64,000 nucleotides of DNA from Sva-07 sp963828415. Lineage in GTDB: Bacteria > Actinomycetota > Acidimicrobiia > Acidimicrobiales > Ilumatobacteraceae. The notes below the pieces were generated by a model. The model searched no databases. It was given only the letters and a program-made list of their open reading frames with translations, and was not told the DNA's origin. The DNA is taken from the NCBI GenBank assembly GCA_963828415.1, contig CAWHEI010000012.1:558001-622000 (forward strand), read 5' to 3'. Made by a program: the position numbers and the translations under genes. Positions 41,901 to 50,040 of the stretch are shown here, one piece after another. Position 1 is the first letter of the stretch. Each line of letters begins with the position of its first letter.

Positions 41901-41953
41901 CCGAAACATGCCTGGATCTGCGCGCTCAGCGCGACAATCGAGGCATGTTTCGG
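41901..41953. repeat. 53-bp palindromic repeat, family A, copy 2 (inverted)
   Basis: Arms CCGAAACATGCCTGGAT and ATCGAGGCATGTTTCGG around the core CTGCGCGCTCAGCGCGACA, the reverse complement of the core in the other two copies. It lies between the RNA terminator and the stop of the LLM oxidoreductase, that is, between convergent transcripts. Confidence 0.85.
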
Positions 41954-41975
41954 GCACGGGTCACCCGGCACCGAG

Positions 41976-42932
41976 TCAGCGGAGTGCTGAGGCGAGGCGG
42001 ATGACGTGGTCGAGGTCTTCTCGGGCGAGCTCGACGGTGGGACCGGGAAAGAACGTCACGTCGTGGGCACCGGCATCGGCGAGCGCTTCGGCGTGCCGTA
42101 CGGCGTCGTCGAACGTGCCGATGGCTCCGAGCTCGATCCACCACGCAGCCGGCATGTCGGCAATACCGTCGACGCCGCGCGCCGCGTGACGTTCCCGGAT
42201 CTCGTCGATGTGCGGGTGCGCATTCGGTGCCGGATTGACACCGTCGAGCAGACCGGCGACGAAGGGCGCCATGATCCGCCGCATCTCCCTCCCGTCATCG
42301 CCGATCGCCAGCGCGGTGAACACCGACACCCGGAACGGATCGGGCGACCGTGCGTGCTCGATCGACTCGCGAACGTAGGTCGGTCCCGCACCCTCGGCGA
42401 GGACCACGCCATCGGCCACGCGACCAGCAAGCGCCAACGACTTCGGTCCCCGGACACCGGCGAGCACCGGTGGCGGGTCGTTCGGTGGCGCGTCGAGTGC
42501 GACGTCATGCATCGTGAACACCGACCCGTCGAACGTCACGGTCTCGCCGTGCAGGAGGCGACGCACGATCGTGATCGCCTCCTCCAGCGTGGTGAGCGGC
42601 GACGGCGTGCGCTCCCCCATCTGCTCCATCCACTCCTGGACGCCATGCCCGATCCCGGCGAGTAGCCGACCCGGCGCGAGCTGTGCAAGCGTCGCGATCT
42701 CCATCGCCGTGACCGCCGGATTGCGGGCAACGGCCGGCAAGATCCCGAGCCCGACCGTCAGCGACTCGGTCCGCGCCAGCGCGGTCGCTGCGAGACCGAT
42801 TCCCGCGGTGTAGAAGCAGTCCTCGATCACCCAGAGCTGATCGACACCCGCCGCCTCGAGCGCCTCGGCAACCTCGACCACGAACGGCGCCGGCAGCGAC
42901 CGATCGAAGCACATCCCCACGTTCGCGGCCAT
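41976..42932 (-). CDS. LLM-class flavin-dependent oxidoreductase
   Basis: A 318-residue luciferase-like monooxygenase fold protein, probably using F420 or FMN. The TIM-barrel landmarks are VGMCFDRSLPAPFVVEVAEA, GVDQLWVIEDCFYTAGIGLA, LTVGLGILPAVARNPAVTAM and APGRLLAGIGHGVQEWMEQM, followed by PVLAGVRGPKSLALAGRVAD. Lengths and motifs resemble the 5,10-methylenetetrahydromethanopterin reductase-like actinobacterial group, which use F420. It is a single gene with family A palindromes on both sides. TACTGT stands seven bases before the ATG. Substrate unknown. Confidence 0.85.
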   Translation of the reverse strand: MAANVGMCFDRSLPAPFVVEVAEALEAAGVDQLWVIEDCFYTAGIGLAATALARTESLTVGLGILPAVARNPAVTAMEIATLAQLAPGRLLAGIGHGVQEWMEQMGERTPSPLTTLEEAITIVRRLLHGETVTFDGSVFTMHDVALDAPPNDPPPVLAGVRGPKSLALAGRVADGVVLAEGAGPTYVRESIEHARSPDPFRVSVFTALAIGDDGREMRRIMAPFVAGLLDGVNPAPNAHPHIDEIRERHAARGVDGIADMPAAWWIELGAIGTFDDAVRHAEALADAGAHDVTFFPGPTVELAREDLDHVIRLASALR

Positions 42933-42939
42933 GTGTCGG

Positions 42940-42945
42940 ACAGTA
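42940..42945 (-). promoter_or_regulatory. Probable -10 box (TACTGT) for the LLM oxidoreductase
   Basis: TANNNT box seven bases before the ATG at 42932 on the - strand; no ribosome binding site is present, so transcription is probably leaderless. Confidence 0.5.
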
Positions 42946-42983
42946 CCGCACGGGCCAATCGTCAGCGCTCAGCTGGTCCGAGC

Positions 42984-43036
42984 CCGAAACATGCCTCGAT
43001 TGTCGCGCTGAGCGCGCGGATCCAGGCATGTTTCGG
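42984..43036. repeat. 53-bp palindromic repeat, family A, copy 3
   Basis: Arms CCGAAACATGCCTCGAT and ATCCAGGCATGTTTCGG around TGTCGCGCTGAGCGCGCGG, nearly identical to copy 2 reversed. It lies just after the branched-chain aminotransferase stop (read on the - strand) and before the LLM gene, a terminator position. Confidence 0.85.
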
Positions 43037-43051
43037 GCTGGGGCGGGTCGG

Positions 43052-43969
43052 TCAGCTGGCGTGTTCGCACCAGTGGGCGTAGCGGGGGTCCTTGCCGCGA
43101 ATGGCCTGGTGGTACACCTCGGCGATCGCAGAGGTCATCGGGCCGGGGCAGGGGATGCTGCGGTCGTCGACCGAGTTGATCGAGCTGACCTCGGCCGCGG
43201 TGCCGCACACGAAGGCCTCCTCGGCGATGTAGAGGTCGCTGCGAGCGATGTTGTCGACGACCACCTCGTAGCCGAGATCGGCGGCGATCGTCGACACCGA
43301 GTTCTGCGTGATGCCTTCGAGCGCGCCCGCCGACAGCGGCGGCGTGAGCAGCTTGCCATGGCGGGCCACGAAGATGTTCTCGCCGGTGCATTCGGCGACC
43401 AGGCCATTGGGGGCGAGCATGATCGCCTCGTCGTAGCCGGCCTTCAACGCCTCGACCTTCGCGAGCGACGAGTTCACGTAGTTGCCGGTGGTCTTCGACG
43501 CCGGCGGCATCGTGTTGTGATCGTGGCGCGTCCACGACGAGATCTTCATGCGGACGCCCTTCTCGACGGCGTCGTCGCCCAGATACGCACCCCACGGCCA
43601 GCAGGCGATCGACACGTCGACGGTGCACGGCAGGGTGTTGAGTCCCATCTCGCCGTATCCGTAGTACGCGATCGGGCGGATGTAGCACGAGTCGAGACCG
43701 GTGGATGCCACGGTCTCCTTCGTCGCCGCAACCAGTTCATCGACGGTGTACGGGATCTCCATCCCCATGATCTGCGCCGAGCTGAACAGGCGCTCGATGT
43801 GATCGGTGAGGCGGAACACGGCCGGGCCGTCGGCGGTCTCGTAGGCACGGATGCCCTCGAACACTCCGGTGCCGTAGTGCAGCGTGTGGGTGAGCACGTG
43901 GACCTGGGCCTTGTCCCAGTCGACGAGGTCGCCGTTCATCCAGATCTTCGGGGTCGGTGTGATGGGCAT
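43052..43969 (-). CDS. ilvE: Branched-chain amino acid aminotransferase
   Basis: A 305-residue class IV PLP aminotransferase for the last step of leucine, isoleucine and valine synthesis. It opens with KIWMNGDLVDWDKAQVHVLT and HYGTGVFEGIRAYETADGPA. The PLP lysine is in the NTMPPASKTTGNYVNSSLAK block. YDEAIMLAPNGLVAECTGEN and IFVARHGKLLTPPLSAGALEG are also signature segments. It follows leuB with a three-base gap, so leuB-ilvE form one transcript. The ATG at 43969 is well placed for the family. Family A palindrome copy 3 ends the operon. Confidence 0.93.
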   Translation of the reverse strand: MPITPTPKIWMNGDLVDWDKAQVHVLTHTLHYGTGVFEGIRAYETADGPAVFRLTDHIERLFSSAQIMGMEIPYTVDELVAATKETVASTGLDSCYIRPIAYYGYGEMGLNTLPCTVDVSIACWPWGAYLGDDAVEKGVRMKISSWTRHDHNTMPPASKTTGNYVNSSLAKVEALKAGYDEAIMLAPNGLVAECTGENIFVARHGKLLTPPLSAGALEGITQNSVSTIAADLGYEVVVDNIARSDLYIAEEAFVCGTAAEVSSINSVDDRSIPCPGPMTSAIAEVYHQAIRGKDPRYAHWCEHAS

Positions 43970-43972
43970 GCG

Positions 43973-44987
43973 TCAGTTTCCCACGCGCGCTGCGATTGCG
44001 TCACCGATGTCGGTGGTGCTGCCGGTGCCAGGATCGGCGCGGCCGGTGACGACATCGGCGCACGCAGCTCGGATCCGCTCGGCGGCATCGTCCTCGCCGA
44101 GGAAGTCGAGCATCAACGCCGCGCTCGAGAATCGCGGCCGTCGGGTTCGCCTTGTTCTGGCCGACGATGTCGGGTGCGGAGCCGTGCACGGGCTCGAACA
44201 TCGACGGACCCGTACGGGCCGGGTTGAGGTTGGCCGACGACGCCAGGCCGATGCCGCCGGACACCGCCCCGCCCAGATCGGTGAGGATGTCGCCGAAGAG
44301 GTTGTCGGTGACGATCACGTCGTAGCGGTGCGGGTCCTGCACGAAGAAGATGCACGCGGCGTCGACATGGTTGTACGCGGTCGTGACCTCGGGGTACTCG
44401 GCGGCGACCTCGTTGAACGTGCGCTCCCAGAGTCCACCGGCGAACACCAGGACGTTCGTCTTGTGCACGAGCGTGAGGTGCTTGCGGGGGCGGCTGTCGG
44501 CGAGTTCGAACGCGTACCGGATGCACCGCTCGACGCCGAGTCGCGTGTTCACCGATCCCTGAGTTGCCACCTCGTTCGGCGTGCCGACGCGCAGGGCGCC
44601 GCCCTCGCCGACATACGGGCCCTCGGTGTTCTCACGGATCACGACGAAGTCGTGCGGCGTGTCACCGCCGGGTGCCGTGCCGAGGAACGGGCGCTGGTTG
44701 ATGTAGAGGTCGAGGTCGAAACGCATCTTCAGCAACAGGCCGCGCTCGATGATCCCCGGAGGGACCTCGGGGGTGCCGACCGCGCCGAGCAGGATGCAGT
44801 CGAACGCTCGCAGCTCGTCGAGCGTGGCGTCGGAGAGGATCTCACCGTCGCGCAGGTAGCGCTGGCCGCCCAGGTCGAACTCGGTGGTGGCGATGTCGAC
44901 ACCGGCGGCACGGACGACCTTGATGGCCTCGGCCGTCACCTCCGGGCCGATGCCGTCGCCGCCGATCACTGCGATGTTGTGCGTCAT
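43973..44987 (-). CDS. leuB: 3-isopropylmalate dehydrogenase, with a one-base frameshift
   Basis: Leucine pathway enzyme (isopropylmalate to ketoisocaproate). The reading frame from ATG 44987 shows MTHNIAVIGGDGIGPEVTAE, the substrate loop, VHKTNVLVFAGGLW, and the metal/NAD block VTDNLFGDILTDLGGAVSGG, then FEPVHGSAPDIVGQNKANPT. After AAIL (about residue 286) the frame is lost. Removing the C at 44127 restores SAALMLDFLGEDDAAERI and runs to ITDIG-type C-terminus and a TGA at 43973, three bases before ilvE. So the coordinates given span the intended gene of 337 residues. Either the organism carries a recent frameshift, or the assembly has one extra base in CGCTCGAG. As leuB is normally essential for prototrophy, an error is quite likely. 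Confidence 0.85.
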
Positions 44988-45036
44988 ATGGCCGATGAGC
45001 CTAGGGCTGTGTCCCGCCGCGATCCCAGGGCGCCGG

Positions 45037-45042
45037 TATCCT
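45037..45042 (+). promoter_or_regulatory. Probable -10 box (TATCCT) for greA
   Basis: TATCCT stands nine bases before the ATG at 45052, in the 64-base gap between divergent leuB and greA. No ribosome binding site is seen. Confidence 0.45.
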
Positions 45043-45051
45043 TCGGTCACC

Positions 45052-45501
45052 ATGGCAGCAGTGCAGTTGTCGGCAACGGCGTACGAACGCCTCAAGGCCG
45101 AGTTCGAAGATCTGACCACACGCGGACGTATCGAGGTGGCGAACAAGATCGAACGTGCTCGCGAGGAGGGCGATCTCAAGGAGAACGCCGGGTATCACGC
45201 CGCCAAGGACGAGCAGGGCCACATGGAGGGTCGCATCCGTCAGCTCGAACACCTCCTCGAGAACGCCGAGATCACCGAAGCCTCGATCGTGTACACCGTC
45301 GTCTACGAAGGTGACGACGAGGACGACGCCGAGCGCTACCTGCTCGGCAACATGGAAGAACACGTCGACGGTGCCGATGTCATCAGCCCGTCGTCACCGC
45401 TCGGTCAGGCACTCGACGGCGCCGAGGAAGGCGCGACCATCACGTATGAGGCACCCAACGGCGCGCTCACGGTGACGGTGCTCCGTGTCGAACAGCTCTG
45501 A
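45052..45501 (+). CDS. greA: Transcription elongation factor GreA
   Basis: A 149-residue GreA, which stimulates cleavage of backtracked RNA by RNA polymerase. The N-terminal coiled coil is marked by LSATAYERLKAEFEDLTTRG, IERAREEGDLKENAGYHAAK (with the acidic D-L-K-E-N tip that enters the polymerase channel) and EQGHMEGRIRQLEHLLENAE. The C-terminal FKBP-like domain ends EAPNGALTVTVLRVEQL, with YLLGNMEEHVDGADVISPSS before it. Length is typical for actinobacteria. The downstream hydrolase gene starts inside it. Confidence 0.93.
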   Translation: MAAVQLSATAYERLKAEFEDLTTRGRIEVANKIERAREEGDLKENAGYHAAKDEQGHMEGRIRQLEHLLENAEITEASIVYTVVYEGDDEDDAERYLLGNMEEHVDGADVISPSSPLGQALDGAEEGATITYEAPNGALTVTVLRVEQL

Positions 45502-46378
45502 GATCGTCCCGCCCGCCGACAGCGGCCACCACGAACTCGAGATCTTCGCGCCGGTGCTCCCGCCGGCTCGTTTCGTCGAACTCCCCGACCGCGGCACCGT
45601 CATGGTGCGAGACTTCGGTGCGGGTGCGGACGCTCCCACCATCGTGTTGCTGCACGGTTGGACGGCCACCGCGGACCTCAACTGGTTCCGCTGCTACGGC
45701 GCCCTCGCCGAGCACTACCGCGTCATCGCCTTCGACCACCGCGGGCACGGCACCGGTTTGCGCTCGAAGAAGCCCTTCCGGCTCGAGGACTGCGCCGACG
45801 ATGCCGTCGACATCGCTGCTGCACTCGGCGTCGAACGTTTCATCCCCGTCGGCTACTCGATGGGCGGGCCGATCGCGCAGCTCGTGTGGCGGCGTCATCC
45901 CGACAACGTGATCGGCCTCGTGCTGTGTGCCACCGCGCCGTACTTCGCAGGACGCCGCGAGAAGCGCCTCGGCATGGTCGGCCTCACCGGGTTGGCCGCC
46001 GTCGCCCGGGTGACGCCCGAGCAGACCAAGACATGGCTGGTCGAACAGCTCTACCTGCAGCGTCGCACCGAGAAGTGGGAGCCGTGGGCCATGCGTGAAA
46101 CCGCCGATCACGATTGGCGAGCGGTGCTCGAAGCGGGCAAGGCAATCGGCAGGTTCTCCTCGACCGACTGGCTTGGTGAGGTCGACGTGCCGGAGTCGTC
46201 GGTGCTCACGATGCGCGATCAGGTCGTCCCGTTGCGGCGCCAGGTGAAGCTGTTCGAACAGATCGCCGACAGCGAGGCCTTCCGAGTCGACGGCATGCAC
46301 GACGCCGTCGTGGCGAACGCCGACCGGTTCGCACCCACGCTGGTCCGCGCCATCGATTCGGTGTTGCGGCGCGCATGA
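45485..46378 (+). CDS. Alpha/beta hydrolase
   Basis: A 297-residue alpha/beta hydrolase-fold protein. The oxyanion motif is VLLHGWTATADLNWF, then the RVIAFDHRGHGTGL block, and the nucleophile elbow GYSMGGPIAQLVWRR. The acid is likely in VPESSVLTMRDQVVP and the base His in VDGMHDAVV near the end. There is no signal peptide. The GTG start lies 14 bases inside the greA end, and its stop overlaps the next ATG (ATGA), so the three genes are coupled. Substrate unknown; similar genes next to ABC1 kinases are often annotated as lipid-related esterases, but that is only context. Confidence 0.85.
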   Translation: MSNSSEIVPPADSGHHELEIFAPVLPPARFVELPDRGTVMVRDFGAGADAPTIVLLHGWTATADLNWFRCYGALAEHYRVIAFDHRGHGTGLRSKKPFRLEDCADDAVDIAAALGVERFIPVGYSMGGPIAQLVWRRHPDNVIGLVLCATAPYFAGRREKRLGMVGLTGLAAVARVTPEQTKTWLVEQLYLQRRTEKWEPWAMRETADHDWRAVLEAGKAIGRFSSTDWLGEVDVPESSVLTMRDQVVPLRRQVKLFEQIADSEAFRVDGMHDAVVANADRFAPTLVRAIDSVLRRA

Positions 46379-47850
46379 GGGTCCGTACCAAGGTCACCGG
46401 GGCGCTCGGTCTCGTCGGCACACTCGGTCTCGTCGTCGCTGTCGAAGCGTGGCGTCGGCGGGCGCAACCCGCCACCGGCCGGCATCTGCACCGCTCGCGT
46501 CTGAGACGAAACGGCCAACTCGCCCGCATGGGAGCGCGAGTCGGAACCACCTACGCCACCACGGCGGCCCGCAAGACGTTCGCCTCCGCCGAGCGTCGTG
46601 AGGAGCTCGACCGGCACCGCGAGCTGCGCTCCGCACAGCAGGTCGCCGACGAGCTCGGACACATGAAGGGCGCGCTGATGAAGCTCGGCCAGATGGCGAG
46701 CTACCTCGACGACGGGCTCCCCGAGCCGTTGCGGCTCGCGTTGTCGCAGCTACAGTCCGACGCTCCGCCGATGTCGGTCGGCCTCGCCCTCGACACAGTC
46801 GAGCGCGAACTCGGGCGGCCGATCGGCGAGGTCTTCGTCGAGTTCGATCCGACCCCGATCGCTGCGGCGTCGATCGGCCAGGTCCACCGCGCACTCTGGC
46901 GCGACCCTGCGACCGGCATCGAGCGTGCCGTCGCCGTGAAGGTCCAGTACCCCGGCGTCGGCGAGGCGATCGTGGCCGACCTGAAGAACGCGGACCTGCT
47001 CGGTGCGGTGCTCCGCCAGGGTTTCGGCGGGCTCGACCCGGCCGAGATGGTCGACGAGATCAAACTGCGCATCGCCGAGGAGGTCGACTACGAACTCGAA
47101 GCGCGCAACCAGCAGGCATTCGCCGACTACTACCGCGACCACCCGTTCATCAAGATCCCCGAGGTGGTGCCCGAACTCTCGACGACCCATGTGCTCACGA
47201 CCGAACTCGCCGACGGTTTCGGCTGGGCCGAGCTGATGCGGCGCCCGCAGGCCGAGCGCGACCGCGCCGGTGAGGTGATCTTTCGCTTCGTGTTCCGCAG
47301 CCTGTATCGGATGGGGGCGTTCAACGGCGACCCGCATCCGGGCAACTACCTCTTCCACGACGACGGCACGGTCACGTTCCTCGACTTCGGCCTGGTCAAG
47401 CACTTCAGCGCTGAGGAGATGCACACATTCGGCTCGATGGTGAAAGCCGCCGCCGTCGATCACGACCACGCCGAGTTCCGGCGGATCGTCGAGGACGCCG
47501 GGATGCTCAAGCCCGATGCACCCGTGTCGACCGAGGCCGTCGGCGACTACTTCTCGCACTTCTACGACACGGTGCGCACCGACGCCGACATGACGTGGAC
47601 CCGCCAGTACGCCAACTCGATCGTGCGCCACACGTTCGACCGGACGAGCCCGATCAGCCAGTACGCCACGGTTCCACGGGCGTTCGTGTTCATCCAACGG
47701 ATCAACCTCGGCTTGTACGCACTGCTCGGCGAACTGAATGCGAGTGGCAACTATCGACGGATCGCGTCGGAGTTGTGGCCGTTCGTCGACGGGCCACCGT
47801 CGACCGAACTGGGCGAGGCCGAGGCGAACTGGCTCGCAGCTCGATCCTGA
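46375..47850 (+). CDS. ABC1/UbiB (AarF) family atypical kinase
   Basis: A 491-residue ABC1 family protein. It has an N-terminal hydrophobic/basic helix (ALGLVGTLGLVVAVEAWRRR), then the family's KxGQ motif in LMKLGQMASYLDDGLPEPLR with the QSDAPPM turn, the Ala-rich nucleotide loop AAASIGQVHRA, Lys in VAVKVQYPGV, catalytic NGDPHPGNYLF and metal-binding FLDFGLVKHF. In other bacteria such proteins support quinone synthesis or membrane lipid homeostasis; here the actinobacterial menaquinone context is not visible. It overlaps the hydrolase gene by four bases. Confidence 0.9.
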   Translation: MRVRTKVTGALGLVGTLGLVVAVEAWRRRAQPATGRHLHRSRLRRNGQLARMGARVGTTYATTAARKTFASAERREELDRHRELRSAQQVADELGHMKGALMKLGQMASYLDDGLPEPLRLALSQLQSDAPPMSVGLALDTVERELGRPIGEVFVEFDPTPIAAASIGQVHRALWRDPATGIERAVAVKVQYPGVGEAIVADLKNADLLGAVLRQGFGGLDPAEMVDEIKLRIAEEVDYELEARNQQAFADYYRDHPFIKIPEVVPELSTTHVLTTELADGFGWAELMRRPQAERDRAGEVIFRFVFRSLYRMGAFNGDPHPGNYLFHDDGTVTFLDFGLVKHFSAEEMHTFGSMVKAAAVDHDHAEFRRIVEDAGMLKPDAPVSTEAVGDYFSHFYDTVRTDADMTWTRQYANSIVRHTFDRTSPISQYATVPRAFVFIQRINLGLYALLGELNASGNYRRIASELWPFVDGPPSTELGEAEANWLAARS

Positions 47851-47929
47851 CACCACCCCGCCGCTACCCGCCAGGTCAAGGTTCGGTGAGAGGTTGGATC
47901 GTTGCCGTGGGCCGGTCGAACTTCGCAAG

Positions 47930-47935
47930 TAGCGT
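47930..47935 (+). promoter_or_regulatory. Probable -10 box (TAGCGT) for the FKBP lipoprotein
   Basis: TAGCGT, then seven bases to the ATG at 47943. The box and spacer (TAGCGTCGTCG) nearly match those of the MerR gene promoter (TAGCGTTGTCG). Leaderless start likely. Confidence 0.5.
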
Positions 47936-47942
47936 CGTCGCA

Positions 47943-48896
47943 ATGCGCCGGATCCTTCCCCTGCTCGTCACCGCCACCCTGCTCTTCGCCGCGTGCTCGG
48001 GCAGCGACGACAACGCCAGCGACAACTCGTCGAGCGAGACGGCCTCCACCGAGGAGCCGTCCGACACGAGCGAGTCGGCGACGGACACTTCGGACACGGG
48101 AACCGCCGACACCGTGGCACCGCCCGCCACGAACCCCAACAAGCCTGAGGTCGAAGTCCCCGACGAGATCCCGACCGAACTCCAGGTCACTGTGATCGAC
48201 GAAGGAACGGGCCCAGCCGCCGAGGCCGGCGACACCGTGATCGTCGACTACGTCGGCGTGCGCACCCGCGACGGCGTCGAGTTCGACAACAGCTACGACC
48301 GGTTCGAGCCGTTCCCCGTCGTGCTCGGCCAGGGCGGCGTGATCGCCGGCTGGGACGAAGGCCTCGTCGGCGTGCAGGCCGGCGCCCGTGTCCGCCTCGA
48401 CATCCCCAGCGATCTCGCCTACGGCGCGGAAGCTCGCGGTGAGATCATCGGCGAGAACGAAGCGCTGACGTTCCTGATCGACGTGCGCGCCGTGATCCAG
48501 CCGCCAGATCCGGCCGACGCGCCGACCGAGGCCGGTGTTCCGGCGTCGGAGGGCGCCACCGAGACCACGTTCGTCGACATCGTCGAGGGCGACGGCACCG
48601 AACTGCTGGCCGGTCAGACCGGCGTGATCAACTACGTGCTGTTCCGAGGCGACAACCTGGTTGTGCTCGAGAACGGCTGGGACGCAGACCCGGTGTCCGT
48701 GCCGACCGCCGAAGGAGGCTTCCCCGGCTTCGTCAAGGGCCTGCCCGGCATGAAGGTCGGCGGACGTCGTGCGATCATCGTTCCGCCCGAGGACGCGTTC
48801 GGACCTGAAGGCGATCCGCAGCTCGGCCTGCCTGCCGGCTCCGACATGATCATCGTCGTCGACCTGCTCGGCGTCTACGGCGAACCGACGAGCTGA
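47943..48896 (+). CDS. Lipoprotein with two FKBP-type peptidyl-prolyl isomerase domains
   Basis: A 317-residue lipoprotein. The signal peptide ends with the lipobox LFAAC (residues about 14-18), followed by a Ser/Thr/Asp-rich linker of 45 residues. The first FKBP domain is complete (GDTVIVDYVGVRTRDGVEFD, VVLGQGGVIAGWDEGLVGVQ, GARVRLDIPSDLAYGAEARG). The second (TGVINYVLFRGDNLVVLENG, FVKGLPGMKVGGRRAIIVPP, PAGSDMIIVVDLLGVYG) has diverged active-site aromatics, so may be inactive. It should help fold exported proteins at the outer face of the membrane. Confidence 0.88.
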   Translation: MRRILPLLVTATLLFAACSGSDDNASDNSSSETASTEEPSDTSESATDTSDTGTADTVAPPATNPNKPEVEVPDEIPTELQVTVIDEGTGPAAEAGDTVIVDYVGVRTRDGVEFDNSYDRFEPFPVVLGQGGVIAGWDEGLVGVQAGARVRLDIPSDLAYGAEARGEIIGENEALTFLIDVRAVIQPPDPADAPTEAGVPASEGATETTFVDIVEGDGTELLAGQTGVINYVLFRGDNLVVLENGWDADPVSVPTAEGGFPGFVKGLPGMKVGGRRAIIVPPEDAFGPEGDPQLGLPAGSDMIIVVDLLGVYGEPTS

Positions 48897-48926
48897 CGCA
48901 CCCGATCGGCCCCGTCGCCGAGCGAT

Positions 48927-49916
48927 TCAGTCGGGCACCCAACCGCCAGGCTGTCGATACTGCTCACCCGTCTTGCATCCTCCGAGTTGACGGAGCACGG
49001 GATACGGGTTGACCGCCCCGCCGCCGTTGGGGTGGATCTCGACGTGCAGATGCGGAAACGCCGAGTTGCCGGTGTTGCCCATGAACCCGATGATCTGGCC
49101 CGCCTCCACGCGTGAGCCGACGCCCAGTTCTGGTGCGAAGTCGGCGAGGTGGGCGTAGAAGTAGTACGTCCCCGAACCGTCGGCGGCCGTCAGCCACCAG
49201 GCGTTGCCGGAGCGACTGCCCGGCTGGTCCCAGGCGCGTCGGGTGAGCGTCCCATCGACCACGGCATACACGTAGCTCCCGAGCGCAGCGAACAGGTCGG
49301 TGCCCTCATGGCGACGGCCGCCGCCTCTGGGGTCGCCCCAGTCGTCACTGAACCAACACGGCCCGCGCATCGGCAGTGCCTCGATGCCACCTGTGGAGCG
49401 CGCGATCGACGACGACGCCGACGACGACCCGGTGTTCTGCCCCGAGGAGACGGACGTTCCTGGCGGGAGGCACACGGTGTCACCGGGACGGATCAGACGA
49501 TCCTCGGATGCGGAGTTCGTCGAGAGCAGCGTGGACATCGAGACTCCAGCCCGCGCAGCGATCTCCCACCACGTATCGCCCGACTCGACCGCATACGTCG
49601 GTGCATTCGAGGGCGAACACGATGACGACGGCGTTGCACCCGACGGCAAGCACACCACGTCGCCCGGGTGGATGACCTGGTCGACGGTGGCGTCGTTGGC
49701 CTCCAGGACGGAACGCATCGACACCTGCGCATCTTGGGCGATCTCGAACCACGTGTCGCCGTCACCGACGAGATGACTGGCGAGGCCGGCGGCGTCGCAC
49801 GTTGCGGTGGTCCGGCCGGCGGGCCCCGCCGAAACGACCGCAGGAGTCGCGACGACCGATCCGCACAGCATGACGCCCAGCGCGAACCGAGCGACGGTGG
49901 AGTGGACAGTGGACAT
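48927..49916 (-). CDS. Secreted M23 peptidase with two LysM domains
   Basis: A 329-residue exported cell wall hydrolase. A signal peptide (FALGVMLCGSVVATPAVVSA) precedes two LysM peptidoglycan-binding motifs (LVGDGDTWFEIAQDAQVSMR and YAVESGDTWWEIAARAGVSM, around residues 48-92 and 108-153), a Ser-rich linker, and the M23 domain with H of GRRHEGTDLFAALG and the HLHVEIHPNGG zinc motif. Cysteines paired in each LysM (VCLP) and at CWFSDDWG/GGCKTG are expected outside the cell. GGAG precedes the ATG. A TAGGTT box lies about 40 bases upstream. It is separated from nadC by 124 bases. Confidence 0.9.
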   Translation of the reverse strand: MSTVHSTVARFALGVMLCGSVVATPAVVSAGPAGRTTATCDAAGLASHLVGDGDTWFEIAQDAQVSMRSVLEANDATVDQVIHPGDVVCLPSGATPSSSCSPSNAPTYAVESGDTWWEIAARAGVSMSTLLSTNSASEDRLIRPGDTVCLPPGTSVSSGQNTGSSSASSSIARSTGGIEALPMRGPCWFSDDWGDPRGGGRRHEGTDLFAALGSYVYAVVDGTLTRRAWDQPGSRSGNAWWLTAADGSGTYYFYAHLADFAPELGVGSRVEAGQIIGFMGNTGNSAFPHLHVEIHPNGGGAVNPYPVLRQLGGCKTGEQYRQPGGWVPD

Positions 49917-50040
49917 GTGGAGCTCCCAACTCCGCCCGGCCGGCAACCTAGCGTGTGTCCGTCGAGGCCGCTCGTCGCGCGCCGCGAGCATTCGTCTCGC
50001 CGTCGCTGCAGCTCGGTCGCTGCACCAACTGCAAACGGGA

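Noticed and set aside
41352..41957. 201-codon - strand and 235-codon + strand frames over the structured RNA
   Set aside because: Both have Ser/Pro/Arg-rich, motif-free translations of the type seen across rRNA-like genes; hairpins and terminator favour an RNA.
49917..50040. c-di-AMP (ydaO) riboswitch before the M23 peptidase, as in some actinobacteria
   Set aside because: The 124-base leader lacks the conserved core of that riboswitch and is too short; only a TAGGTT box and a GGAG site are visible.
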